Of a stretch of DNA of 64,000 nt, positions 1 through 9,964 are shown piece by piece. The position numbers and the translations under genes were made by a program. Source of the DNA: Agrypnia vestita (lineage: Eukaryota; Arthropoda; Insecta; Trichoptera; Phryganeidae). The stretch is taken from NCBI GenBank assembly GCA_016648135.1, contig JADDOH010023653.1, positions 1 to 64,000 on the forward strand, in the 5' to 3' direction. A model generated the notes under the pieces. The model searched no databases. It saw nothing but the letters and a program-made list of their open reading frames with translations, and was not told the origin of the DNA. Numbering within the stretch: the first letter of the stretch is position 1; the number at the start of each line of letters is the position of its first letter.

Positions 1-780
1 ATAATATAACTTAAATATTTAATGATGCTATTGCATTGAGGGTTTAATATATTTAAACCCTCAATGCCATCTTATATAGTCAGTGAAGGTGTTCTGTCTA
101 TATAGAAGAAATACGATAATATTCTACCGTACTAAATGTCAAGGTGGTGCATTCTGTTCAACTAACATTTCAAGAAAATTATTTGTTACTTCTTTTTTGT
201 ATTGTGTTGAAAAATGATGAATTTTGTTTATATCATTAAATTATTTAAAATTTTTTATAACAAAAAGTTAGGAAAGAATAATCATCTTTAATTGTTTTAA
301 ATTTTTAAATGCAAAATAGAAGATACTTCATTATTCAATAACGCATGTCAACTTTTAATTTGCATGCCGTTAAAACAACATTTTACGTTAAAAGAAGACA
401 TTTTTACTTAAAGAGACTTCGGTTTGGAAGGAAATTTTAAAATAAAATCTAATAGCCAAAAATAAATACCTAAACCGTGATAGAAATGTATCCTTAAAAT
501 GTGAGGGGAAATTCTTCCGCTGTGATCAACCTTATTTTCTAAAGCACCGGTTTTATTTCATATTTTTAAATTTTTATACCCTGTGTCTGTTAAATAATGT
601 TTTAATTTAATTTTACATTCACTTTATTTATAAATAGTTTAAAATAAATATTTGTTTAAGACCTTCTTTCAGTAGACAGTAGACAATAATATTCACCTTA
701 ACATTATTTTAAAACCAACGTAATAATGTATGGGTTTTTAAATAATTACTGAATCTCGCTCTGGCATAGACTATAAGACA
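1..780. repeat. 780-bp direct repeat, copy 1 (cut by window start)
   Basis: Nearly identical to 8735-9509 apart from point changes and small indels. Both copies end at the same place (ACTATAAGACA) and then diverge. On the minus strand the repeat begins TGTCTTATAG. No coding potential is visible. The left end lies outside the window, so the element class (LTR, non-autonomous DNA element or segmental duplication) cannot be settled. Copy 1 abuts a Penelope fragment directly at 781. Confidence 0.85.
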
Positions 781-920
781 CTAACGAGGCACCCTGAAGA
801 TGCCTGTTGTGATTCAGGCGAAACGTCGGTTGACGAATAATCCTTCTGAGGACCAGATTTTGACGCGGGTTACTCCCAAAGAAATAAATACTAACATTTC
901 CAACACCTGTGAATACCTTT
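781..920 (+). mobile_element. Penelope-like element family 1, terminal fragment with hammerhead-like motif
   Basis: Shares its sequence with 44740-44880, 47805-47915 and the inverted copy at 47035-47126. It holds CTGAAGA (794-800), stem II GCCTG (802-806) with CAGGC (815-819), GAAAC (820-824) and GTC (825-827). Elsewhere in the window this same segment follows a GIY-YIG endonuclease coding tail, which identifies it as the Penelope terminal repeat (pLTR). ACC before the core can pair with GGT after the cleavage site. Confidence 0.65.
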
Positions 921-926
921 ACTATT

Positions 927-932
<6 letters not shown>

Positions 933-970
<38 letters not shown>
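933..970. repeat. (AT)n microsatellite
   Basis: Uninterrupted TA dinucleotide run of about 38 bases directly after the Penelope fragment. Confidence 0.95.
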
Positions 971-972
<2 letters not shown>

Positions 973-1068
973 TATTTATATTTTTCATTTATTTATGGAA
1001 GCGAGTCTCGTAATAAATGAAATTAAGAGAAATACACAAATATCAAATAATAAAACTGAAAAATCAAA

Positions 1069-1141
1069 TGCTGCTACCTGGATTCGAACCACGGGCCTCT
1101 GTGTTTCGCGCACAGCGTGTTATCAATTTCACTATCCCAGC
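1069..1141 (-). other. tRNA-like sequence in left arm of the fold-back
   Basis: Read on the minus strand it starts GCTGGGATA, has a D-arm GTG/CAC, a perfect 5-bp anticodon stem (CTGTG/CACAG) with a 7-nt loop CGCGAAA, and a T-loop TTCGAAT. Position 33 is G instead of U, and the acceptor stem is only partly paired. These defects and the repeat context argue for a SINE-type or pseudo-tRNA rather than a functional tRNA gene. Confidence 0.6.
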
Positions 1142-1305
1142 GACTTAATAAGTCGTTAATATTTGATAGTTATATGGTTCTCTTTGAATTATTAATTCCT
1201 TATTTATATTATTCCATTTTTATTCGGGGAAGTAATAAATAAATAAGTGAATTAATAATTCAAAGAGAACCATATAACTATCAAATATTGACGACTTATT
1301 AAGTC

Positions 1306-1377
1306 GCTGGGATAGTGAAATTGATAACACGCTGTCCGCGAAACACAGAGGTCCGTGGTTCAAATACAGGTTCCAGC
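1306..1377 (+). other. tRNA-like sequence in right arm of the fold-back
   Basis: The acceptor strands GCTGGGA (1306-1312) and TTCCAGC (1371-1377) pair over 7 bp with one G-U. The anticodon arm has one mismatch. The B-box-like GGTTCAAAT is one base from consensus. A related solitary copy is at 21124-21196. Treated as a tRNA-derived repeat. Confidence 0.55.
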
Positions 1378-1479
1378 ATTTTATTTTTCAGTTTTATTTT
1401 TTGATTTTTGTGTGTTTCTTTTTATTTTCATTTATTTATTTCGTATTAAATATTACGGGACTCGTTTCAGAGGGAATGA

Positions 1480-2160
1480 CTTGCCACTGAAGTGTTATCA
1501 TCATTAGATATATTTCCTCTATATATTTTTCTTATCGATTTATTTAATTTGTTTTAAATATATAAGCACTGTGTTTTGAAATTTCATATTCACGATTAAA
1601 TGTGTTTAATTAAATTAAATATGTCACTAAATGTTTATAGTAAGAATAATCTGCAAAGGCATAACATTGCTACTTTCGCCTGAAAACGAAAATTACCATT
1701 AAAATCCAACGGACCTGGGGTAGAAGTTTTTTTAAATTATGTTGCCTCTGAAAATTTGAAAAGGTATACAAATGCGCATTCCTTTCGAATCGAACTAGAA
1801 GTAAAATGTTACGTGTCCCGATCGAATCGGAAAACAAGGGACGGAGGAACCTTCTCAAAATCATGCAGCTGCTCGCCCCCGCGGAAACCGTCGCCCTAAA
1901 CAATTCGAGACACGTGTGGTGTAGTCAAAGGAAAACTGTCTCCATCCTCAAAAATGCTCGCACAATATTACGATTTGTTTTTCAAGTAGAAAATGTATGC
2001 GGGCAGCATTCGTTTATATCTACATCTCCAAATACATCAACATATTCCGATCTGGCTCAACTCAACAATTAAATAAAAACTCATTTTATTAACCGTGGTG
2101 CAACTCAAAACCCGGCTAGACATTCACTGCTAATACATATTTACATAAATCAATTTGATT
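1480..2160. other. No recognised gene; modestly GC-richer patch at 1800-1925
   Basis: Overlapping short open frames exist on both strands around 1670-2072, but neither shows a domain or splice structure I recognise. The patch 1800-1925 is GC-richer than its surroundings and could be an old element fragment. Confidence 0.4.
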
Positions 2161-2163
2161 TTT

Positions 2164-2570
2164 ACTCCCTTTTGGCGTCTGCTTGTCTTCTTGTCTGACG
2201 AAAAAACTTTGGATCCATTTTAAACCCCTTTCCCGTGATCCAATCGAGCTGACACTTTGCAAGCAGACTCGTGGCGACGATCAAGAAGATCTATCAAATT
2301 TTCGTTAAAAAAAATTATTAAATTTTTGGATTTTTCAAAATTTGAATGTTTTTTTTATACAACTTATTAAGTTGTATGAAAATATTTCAAAGCGTCTGGT
2401 AGACGCGAAACCTGATTATAGTATAATTTTGAATTTGTGGAAATTTTTTATAACTCCCTTTCGTAGCGTCGCCCGACCGAAGCCCAACGCGTAGGTTAAG
2501 CGAAAAAAAATGATTCAACCAGGAAATGAGAATGGGAGTACAATGAAAACATGGTTTTTATGGGTTACTT
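2164..2570 (+). repeat. ACTCCC-family interspersed repeat, copy 1
   Basis: Shares the blocks ACTTTGGATC, GTGATCCAATCGAGCTG, GCAGACTCGTGGCGACGATC and AAGAAGATCTATCAAATTTT with 2575-2880, 21603-21925 and 63704-64000. It ends in GGTTTTTATGGGTTA, as do copies 2 and 3. This copy carries an extra piece with CCCTTTCGTAGCGTCGCCCG near 2457. Confidence 0.8.
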
Positions 2571-2574
2571 TTTT

Positions 2575-2880
2575 ACTCCCTTTCTTTTAACTCGTGGCGT
2601 CTGATTGCTTGCTATGGATCGATTTTTAACCCTTTTCTCGTGATCCAATCGAGCTGAAACTTTGCAAGCAGACTCGTGGCGACGATCAAGAAGATCTATC
2701 AAATTTTCGTTAAAAAAATAATAATTATAGGATAATTTTGGATTTTTCAAATTTTTAATGGTTTTTTCATACAACTCAGTAAGTTGTATGAAAATACTCC
2801 GACGCATCTGGTAGACGCGAACCCGAAAATGAGAAAGGGAGTATTGTTAAAACTTGGTTTTTATGGGTTAGTTTTTAAAA
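2575..2880 (+). repeat. ACTCCC-family interspersed repeat, copy 2
   Basis: Begins ACTCCCTTTC (2575) and contains the inverted complement GAAAGGGAGT near 2833-2842, so it has 10-bp inverted termini about 270 bp apart, followed by the shared tail GGTTTTTATGGGTTAG. It lies in tandem with copy 1. The internal palindrome ATACAACTCAGTAAGTTGTAT could form a hairpin. MITE-like, or part of a Helitron; class not resolved. Confidence 0.8.
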
Positions 2881-2937
2881 CTGCGTCATTCGTCGACATA
2901 TTTCGTACTTTAAATTTTTTATTTTTAAATAAAAAAT

Positions 2938-3200
2938 AACTATATAAATAAAAATGTAGATGTTAGTTTGTACAAAATCGATAATCTCTGAAAGTTCTTC
3001 ACCGATTGCTTTGAAATTTTGTCACAATGTTGCATTCGATTACGAGGATGTTTTTGTATACCTAATTTGTTTTCATATACCAACTATTCATTTATGTAAA
3101 TAAAAATGTAAATTTTCGATTTACCAAAATCATAAATCTCCTAAAATTCTTTTTGACATAACGTTGCATTCGAATTCGCACAAATTATTTGAAAAAAAAG
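2938..3200 (+). repeat. Helitron-like 5' repeat segment with internal duplication
   Basis: Starts TATATAAATAAAAATGTAGAT and runs into a CTCTGAAAGTTCTTCACCGAT-type segment. A second diverged copy of the same motif order (AAATAAAAATGTAAATTTTCGAT, then a TTGCATTCGA block) follows at about 3097-3175. The layout resembles the 5' ends of the Helitron-like repeats described below, but no terminus is definable. Confidence 0.4.
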
Positions 3201-3340
3201 GCGGAGGTACCTACCCTTTCAATATTGATAAACATTTAGATTTAAAATTTTTCAATTTCAAATTTTTCGATAACACTCGGTGGTCTTTGCTTAAATAAAA
3301 CGTTTGAACCGATGAGAAAGTGCAGCCAATCGTATCGCGA

Positions 3341-3957
3341 TATTTATACCCATAGAACTCAATGTCTGCCTGTCTGACTATCTGTTCTCTATACAAATCT
3401 ACACCGTTTGTCCGATTCGAATCAAATTTTGCATACTTATGCTTTAGGACCTTTTTCCCCTCCCATTCTATCCCTTACCCTTCCCATGATATATTTTCAA
3501 TGCAAATCTGTATCGTTCGACCGATCAGACAAAATTTGGAAACTTATTCTTTTGGAACCGGCGGGTAACATAGGCGACATTCACCTCCCCCTTTTTTATC
3601 CCTTCCCCGCCCCTGATATATTTACAATCCAAATCTGTACCATTAGACCGATCGGGCTCAAAATTTGGAATCCTCTTCTTTAGGACCTGGCGGGTAACAT
3701 AAGAACATTTCCCCCTCCACTTTTACCTCTTCGTCTCCTCATGATATATTTTCAATGCAAATCTGTATCGTTCGACCGATCGGGCTCAAAATTTGGAAAC
3801 TTATTCTTTGGGAACTGGCAGGTAACAAAAGCGACTTTTCCCCCTCCCCTTTACCCCACCCCGTCCCCTGTTATATTTTCTATACAAATCTACACCGTAC
3901 GACTGATCTGACCCAGATTTTGCATACGTATTTTTCAAGACCCGGCGGGTAATAAAG
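3341..3957 (+). mobile_element. Helitron-like element, internal tandem array, 3' end missing
   Basis: Begins with the family head (TATACCCATAGAACTCAATGTCTG) and continues as about five diverged units of roughly 127 bp. Each unit has a CAAATCTGTA(C/T)CGTT block, a GACCGATCGGACTCAAAATT block, ACCCGGCGGGTAACATA and a pyrimidine-rich stretch. The flank 3222-3340 is itself repeated, diverged, at 3995-4115, just before the next copy. No CTAG terminus is present here. Confidence 0.6.
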
Positions 3958-4293
3958 ACAAGTTTTGTTCCCTTCATTCTTTTCTTCCGATTTCAATATT
4001 CATAAATATTGAAATAGATATAACATTTTTCAAATTCACATTTTTTATTACATTCGGTTATCTTTGCTTAAATAAAACGTTTGAACCTTTGAGAAAATGT
4101 AACCTGTCATCGCGATATTTCAAAATATATGATATATATACTATCTGTTATATATACTATCTATGATAAATTTTCAATTTTGATATTACCGAGCTTATTA
4201 TTTTAAACGAAATTGTTCCGAGGTTGATAACAACCATTAATTTTGCATCATTAAATTACAATACCAAACACAATAACATCATACTTCTACAAA

Positions 4294-5130
4294 TCTATAC
4301 CTATAAAACTCAATGTCTGTCTGTCTATTCTGCATACAAATCTACACCATTTGTCCGATTCGACTCAAATTATTTTTTAGGACCCAGCGGGTAACAGGCG
4401 ACCTTTCCCCCGCTCCTCTCTATTCCCTTCCCACCACTGTTATATTTTCAATGCAAATCTGCACTGTTCGACCGATTGGACTGAAAATTTGGTATTTAAG
4501 GCCCGGCGAATAACATAGGGAACATTTTCTCCTCCCCTTTTACCCCTTCTCCTCTCCGTGATATATTTTCAATGAAAATCTGTAACGTTCGAACGATCGA
4601 ACTAAAATTTGCAAAATTATTCTATAGGACCCGGCGGATAACATAAGCGACATTTTTTCTCCTCCACTTTTACTCTTCCCCTCCCCTGAAATATTATCAA
4701 TGCAAATTTGTATCGTTCGACCGATCGGATTCAAAATTTGTTAACTTATTATTCAGGACCAGGTGGGTAATATAGGCGACATTTGCCCTTCCCTCTCTAC
4801 CTCATCCCCTCCCCCAGATTTATTTTCAGTACAAATCTACACCGTTTGATCTTACTCAAATTTTGAATAGAATTTTTTAACATAGGTGATATTTTTCCTC
4901 TCACCGTTTATCACACCCCCCTCCTCTGATATATTTTCCATGCAAATCCGTATCTTTACACCGATCTGACCCATATTTTGTATACTTTTTCCTTAGGATC
5001 AGTCGAATAATATAGGCGACATTTATCTTTCCCCCTCTAACCCATCCTCTCCCCCAGATCTATCTTCTTTACAAATATACACCGCTTTACCGATTGGACC
5101 CAAATTTTGTATACTTATTTCCGATGAAAA
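4294..5130 (+). mobile_element. Helitron-like element, second adjacent copy, 3' end missing
   Basis: Starts TCTATACCTATAAAACTC at 4294, preceded by A, as expected for a 5'-TC Helitron end at an AT target. Six or more diverged units follow up to about 5110. It lacks the 3' hairpin and CTAG seen at 53230-53233, so it is 3'-truncated or decayed. Confidence 0.6.
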
Positions 5131-5292
5131 AAATTGGCAACACAAAAGAATTTTTAAATTGATTATATTATTAATTATTTGAGTATAGTTTCATTTTTAT
5201 AAAGCTAACTTAATGTTCGTAAAAAAACATATTGTTATATTTTTTTACCTTTCGTGTATGCTTTCTTAGGCGTGGTATACTGGATGGGGGCT

Positions 5293-5493
5293 TGTAATAA
5301 ACGAACTCCGCGTCCTCAGACAATGCGTTTATTAATCGGTACAGCGGTAGCAACACCTGTTCTATACGAGGCCCCTAAATCGTCTGCCCGCTCGCCGGCG
5401 AGCGGCCTCTCCCAATGCGCGTCCCCACTAACTTTCGTGTTGCGCGCGCATCTCATACCGTGCGTCGACGACGCACATAAAACCAATCTTACA
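5293..5493 (-). mobile_element. 3' LTR of a gypsy-type retrotransposon remnant
   Basis: On the minus strand this 201-bp segment starts TGTAAGATTGG and ends TTTATTACA, so the ends are TGTAA...TTACA. It is GC-rich compared with its surroundings. Just upstream on the minus strand (plus 5494-5506) lies a purine-rich tract, AAGCGGGGGAAGG, which fits the polypurine tract. An AATAAA-like signal sits inside the LTR. The integrase tail at 5903-6202 is on the same strand upstream. No matching 5' LTR is visible in the window. Confidence 0.7.
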
Positions 5494-5900
5494 CCTTCCC
5501 CCGCTTAATTTTTGGGTCCTTTCCTAGCTACATATTTCATTTATATAGTTACATTACACATTATATATCATTTACATTTCACATTATATAGTATTTACAT
5601 TTACCTAAATAATCGCATATATTTCATTTCAATTTTCTTTTTCATATTCCTGAGCGCTGTTCACTCCCTCTCTCCTCTCTCCCCCCTCGAGATGACGGCT
5701 CCCTGGGTCACAGCCTGGCCCTCCAAGGATAGGTCCTGAAAACAGGAGAACAACTTCGTAAGGATCTTCTCAGTGTAACTGAGAGATCCTTGTCTGATGC
5801 TTCCAACTCTTGATCATTAGAGATGGAATTTCTTACTTCTGACTTCTCATGATATAAAAAATTCAATTTTCTCAATTGTTCCAGGTAACGCTTCCAAATC
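5494..5900 (-). other. Polypurine tract and post-integrase segment of the gypsy remnant
   Basis: Lies between the integrase tail and the LTR. It begins next to the LTR with a polypurine tract on the minus strand. A perfect hairpin GGATCTTCTCAGTGTAACTGAGAGATCC is near 5761-5790. No open frame of note was found, so an env gene is not supported. Confidence 0.5.
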
Positions 5901-5902
5901 TG

Positions 5903-6300
5903 TTAGGTATTGCACATCTTAACCCAATAAATTTTATTCCCTTTTTTGCTAATTATCTTGCCTGGCACCCATAACTTATTGTCTTTTGGCCGGAAGTCCC
6001 TAACTAAAACCCTTTCTCCCAAATCAAAATTAAAAAAATTTATATCCCGATAATATTTTCCCTTACCCCCATGCTTTGGGTGAACCTTATCTCTTAAAAT
6101 TTTATCACACTGTTTCGACAACCCCTCTATAAAATTGTTAGGTTTCGTTGTATCAACGATCGTTCTGATCCTTCTAGAGAACCCAATGTTAAATTTTTCC
6201 ATAAAATCACGACCCGATACTGCTGCTGATGCCTTTTTCTAATACTATAAATTCTATCAGATGTCTTTCACTATTCCATTCAACATTCAAGTTTTTAATA
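5903..6300 (-). pseudogene. Gypsy Pol remnant: protease end fused to integrase C-terminal region
   Basis: The minus-strand frame starting at 6202 opens with a stretch like the end of a retropepsin domain (RDFMEKFNI, its first residues just upstream). It passes straight into a motif typical of the Ty3/gypsy integrase C-terminus: RRIRT near residue 11, then LGERVLVRDFRPKDNKLWVP near residue 62 and GKIISKKGNKIYWVK. In the family, reverse transcriptase, RNase H and the integrase catalytic core (about 800 residues) lie between these parts. All are absent here, so this is an internal deletion that kept reading continuity. A stop and small frame breaks occur just upstream, near 6255. The normal product would be a polyprotein; this copy cannot act on its own. 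Confidence 0.75.
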
Positions 6301-6379
6301 TACCTAACACTTGTAAATGTCTATTATCGAAAGCCTTTAAAACCACCGAACATTTTTCTAAAATACCATTACTAAATAT

Positions 6380-6756
6380 ATTCAAGAACACATTCATATT
6401 TGTGAAGTTGTAATTTTTCAGAACAAAGTTCTGTGTAATTTTTAAATCTCTGTAATAATTTTTAAATCTCTGTAGAATAAATTCTGGCATCTATCTATCG
6501 GTGGCATTGCAAAGTAATTTCAACTAACGTATCAAAAAAGTGGATTGCTCTATGGATAAAAATAAAAATTAATCAATTAATAAAAATAAGAACTACATAT
6601 AAGGTCGATATATTTACGGAAACATAGAGGGTTGCTATAGCTTAGTGGTCAGAGCACCGGAGGAGGTGACCTGGGTTCGAATCCCAGTATCCTAATATTT
6701 TTTCGTGAATTAGATTTTTCTGTATGTGTTTCTAATTGATTAATTAATTTGATTTA
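6380..6756. mobile_element. Insertion with about 21-bp target duplication inside the gypsy protease region
   Basis: AAAATACCATTACTAAATATA (6360-6380) and AAAATACCATCACTAAATTTA (6757-6777) flank the segment and are the same protease codons twice. Removing the insert rejoins the protease reading. The insert contains a tRNA-like promoter region (6631-6695) and short inverted flanks (AATTAATCAATTAAT near 6572, ATTGATTAATTAATT near 6737). SINE-type retroposition is the simplest reading of a 20-bp duplication. Confidence 0.6.
6631..6695 (+). other. tRNA-derived SINE head or pseudo-tRNA
   Basis: Has an A-box-like TAGCTTAGTGGTCAGAGC and a perfect T-arm CTGGG-TTCGAAT-CCCAG (B box GGTTCGAATCC). The stretch between D-arm and T-arm is about 15 nt, too short for an anticodon arm plus variable loop, so this is not a working tRNA gene. 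Confidence 0.65.
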
Positions 6757-6777
6757 AAAATACCATCACTAAATTTA

Positions 6778-7620
6778 TCTTTATAGATCTTCTCCGATAA
6801 AACCGAACACTATGCACCCGAATCTACCATTAGCTTCAATGTAACTTTTTCTGGTAACAACACAGATTCTACTGATCCGACACTATGTTGCAAATTAAAG
6901 CTCCCGTTTACTGTAACTACTGGTACCGCTTGTAAACCGTGGATTTTATCTACCTGCACTGACTGTTTTCTCCTATCGCACATTCTCGATAAATGGCCTT
7001 TAAGTTAGCATCGCTCACACCAATAATTTTTATATTTACAAAATCTTATCATATGCGGTTCTCCACAAGCATAACATTTCAGAAAATTCTTCTTCTGAAC
7101 CCACTCTGTTTTTGTAACATTACGTGATGTACTTTTACCATTATCTGACGTACCTGCTTTTGAAAAAAATAATTTGTTACCCGCAATTGCACGAATTTCA
7201 AATTTATTACTATCTAGTTGTAATCTCTCTTGAACCATCTTATAGTGTTTGTATCTATGGAATAGATATAATCCATTGTCTCATGTACTCTTAGAAGAGG
7301 GGGTGGCTGTCAACCGGAAATGAGAGCAATCGGTTGTACGAAATACTGTGGGTTTGACGGACGCCTGCACTCGGAGCTGAGAGTAATAGTGAGCCAGTGT
7401 TATACCTTTTTACCTTAAAGTAATCCTTATTACTGTCCAATGTGAGGTGTTGATCACTACACATCTGATCCATACAATCTGCGATCTTCACACAATTTTC
7501 GAACGATAATCCTTCTCCCTCAAGAAATAACACATTAATGTAAATGTTCAGTTTATTACTTTTTTATGAGACCAAAAATTCTATCCAATTTATCGTCCAA
7601 AAATTTGTAGTCTAGAATAA
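6778..7620 (-). pseudogene. Gypsy gag and protease remnant
   Basis: Minus-strand reading, interrupted several times. The upstream part (7533-7291 and before) is a gag-like segment ending in a stop. The frame 7238-7005 ends in a CCHC zinc knuckle (CYACGEPHMIRFC) and runs into a second knuckle, CERC-x-LKGHLSRMC, where x is a TAA stop. About 50 codons later comes the aspartic-protease motif LMVDSGA (DSGA at 6813-6824), followed at once by TAG (6810-6812). Order gag, knuckles, protease matches Ty3/gypsy elements. In the intact family gag packages RNA and the protease matures the polyprotein. The stops and missing reverse transcriptase make this copy dead. Confidence 0.75.
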
Positions 7621-7639
7621 ACATTCTGATATTAATGAT

Positions 7640-8330
7640 AAATGAAAACCTACATTTGAAAAAAAACCGCCAAATATGCATTTGCAGTGAATATTAATTA
7701 TGGGAGTGAAAACTGAATTATATATTTCACGTATTAACAAGTTTAATTGGATCGGTGGAACTGCGTTACTGCATTGTTAGGGAAGGTTTTATTAATGTAC
7801 CTACATAAGAATCATGTACTTTAAATAGTACTTATTTATTCAATATTTTACTTTAATGTTTTTCAAATCCAGAACTTGCTTTTAATAATTAATATTAAAG
7901 CATGAGCAGGATTTGAAAAATAAAAGAAGTGGTGCAAGATGCTTCAGGCGTAGAGGGATTTCACAGCGGAGCTTTACGCGGATTGCTTTCAACCTTTTGT
8001 AGACCTTTCTAAAATGCGCGTGACATTCTTCTGTAAAGAATATACCGTCGGTAACAGGATGCAAAGCTGTAGGTAATATTATTTTTTATAAACATGTAGG
8101 TTGAAATAATTTAAGTATTTGCTTCAACAAAGTTAATTATTAACTAACTAACCATGATGCCGTTTCTCCCCGCGTAATTTCATTAATTTAATTTCATTCA
8201 CAACTCTAATGCCAGCTAGCTGTAGGTATGTACAGAAACAAAATTAATATAAATATTTTAAACAATCTTATAAAGATATAAATATAATGTTTACCTACGG
8301 AGCATAGGATCTTCGGAACCTCAAATTGCC
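7640..8330. other. AT-rich, no gene recognised
   Basis: Contains a near-perfect palindrome GCTTTTAATAATTAATATTAAAGC around 7879-7902 and an open frame at 8064-7882 that resembles nothing I know. No RNA gene is seen. Confidence 0.4.
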
Positions 8331-8485
8331 GGCCCTCGTACCTTTCAATACTAATATTCGTAGTGTAGTGTGAATGTCACTGGCTTCTTATTCCAGTTTT
8401 CTAAGTTCGATTCCCAGTAAAATTACAGTTTGTCTATGTAATTCTCAAGCATGGGTGTTCTTGTAATGTGTTTCGCTACAGACAA
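8331..8485 (+). mobile_element. SINE family B, copy 1
   Basis: Shares the head GGCCCTCGTA, the body GTGTAGTGTGAATGTCACTGGCTTC, the B-box region GTTCGATTCCCAGT and the downstream CAAGCATGGGTGTTCTTGTAATGTGTTTCGCT with 61376-61541 and with the minus-strand copy 16832-16990. It has a short insertion after GGCCCTCGTA and is the most diverged of the three. Confidence 0.7.
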
Positions 8486-8734
8486 CAAAAAAATTCACAG
8501 GAAAGCTGTTTGAAGTTTTTCTTTGCATATAAAATGAGCGTAATTGCCCGCCTTTACGTCAGTTTTTTCTTTGAAAAAAGTAAAAGCATTTTTTAAAAAT
8601 TTTGTTTTGTGGAGAAAAGTATTTTCTATGTATTGGTACAAAAAATTAAAATGCATTTTTGCGTTTATGTAGACACCGTTGATATAACATGTTCAAAGTA
8701 TTTTTTATTTTCATAATATTTGTTTTCCACTTAT

Positions 8735-9509
8735 ATAATATAACTTAAATATTTAATGATGCTATTGCATTGAGGGTTTAATATATTTAACAACGTTAGC
8801 CATCTTATATAGTCAGTGAAGGTGTTCTGTCTATATAGAAGAAATACGATAATATTCTACCGTACTAAATGTCAAGGTGGTGCATTCTGTTCAACTAACA
8901 TTTCAAGAAAATTATTTGTTACTTCTTTTTTGGGTTGTGTTGAAAAATGGTGAATTTTGTTTATATCATGAAATTATTTAAAATATTTTATAACAAAAAG
9001 TTAAGAAAGAAGAATCATCTTTAATTATTTTAAATTTTTAAATGCAAAATAGAAGATACTTCATTGTTCAATAACGCATGTCAACTTTTAATTTGCATGC
9101 CGTTAAAACAACATTTTACGTTAAAAGAAGACATTTTTACTTAAAGAGACTTCGGTTTGGAAGGAAATTTTAAAATAAAATCTAATAGCCAAAAATAAAT
9201 ACCTAAACCGTGATATAAATGTATCCTTAAAATGTGAGGGGAAATTCTTCCGCTGTTATCAACCTTATTTTCTAAAGCACCGGTTTCATATTTTTAAATT
9301 TTTATACCCTGTGTCTGTTAAATAATGTTTTAATTTAATTTTACATTCACTTTATTTATAAATAGTTTAAAATAAATATTTGTTTAATACCTTCTTTCAG
9401 TAGACAGTAGACAATAATATTCACCTTAACATTATTTTAAAACCATACGTAATAATGTATGGGTTTTTAAATAATTACTGAATCTCGCTCTGGCATTGAC
9501 TATAAGACA
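8735..9509. repeat. 780-bp direct repeat, copy 2
   Basis: Matches 1-780. The right flank begins GTTTCCTTTACGGGCCC, unlike copy 1. Left of 8735 the sequence is TTTTCCACTTAT, which may still belong to the element. Confidence 0.85.
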
Positions 9510-9964
9510 GTTTCCTTTACGGGCCCAAAGCGAGTGGTGGTTTATTTCTGAAAAACCCGTCAAAGGCTTTTATGCGCGCTGCGCACAAGGCCGCTGGCGA
9601 GTGCCCGCTTTAATACTGTTCGTAAATACACAGATTCCTTGATTCGACTGTTATATGAGAAACAGCCCCATATTTGAAATGACCTGACACCCATTACATC
9701 CGCACCCGCCTTAAATCATTGACGCAGATATAACATACATATATAAGAAATCTTAAAATTATATTTAAAATGAGGGACTTTACTATTTCCAAATGTTTTT
9801 GCAATTTATAATTATTTTTTATTTAATTAAAATTATCTGTCGTAAACTTATTGTATATTTTTACTGGATTTTAGTGAATTTTTTATGTACATATATATAT
9901 TTGGAAATATTTATATTTATTTATCATTGGGAAAGTTGACAGCAAATCTTAAAATAAATATTAC

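Larger units (their letters stand above)
998..1467. mobile_element. Fold-back element with a tRNA-like sequence in each arm
   Basis: Two arms of more than 200 bp (about 998-1208 and 1237-1467) are inverted copies separated by a spacer of about 28 bp. Each arm carries a tRNA-like segment, minus strand at 1069-1141 and plus strand at 1306-1377. The outer ends begin GAAGCGAGTCTCG and end CGGGACTCGTTTC. It looks like an inverted pair of a tRNA-derived element, or a fold-back MITE that contains tRNA-like DNA. Inferred to be non-autonomous. Confidence 0.7.

Noticed and set aside
1306..1377. Functional tRNA genes at 1069, 1306, 6631 and 21124
   Set aside because: Defects in the acceptor or anticodon arms, no U33 where the loop is readable, and repeated copies with shared flanks point to tRNA-derived repeats.
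1670..2072. Overlapping frames on both strands
   Set aside because: No known motif, no splice or promoter support. Kept only as an unassigned patch.
5254..5508. An 84-codon plus-strand frame
   Set aside because: It lies across the GC-rich LTR on the opposite strand and has no protein features.
1..9509. The 780-bp repeats as LTRs of the gypsy remnant at 5.3-7.6 kb
   Set aside because: That remnant has its own 201-bp LTR (5293-5493) with TGTAA/TTACA ends and a polypurine tract, and no polypurine tract or primer site lies next to the 780-bp repeats.
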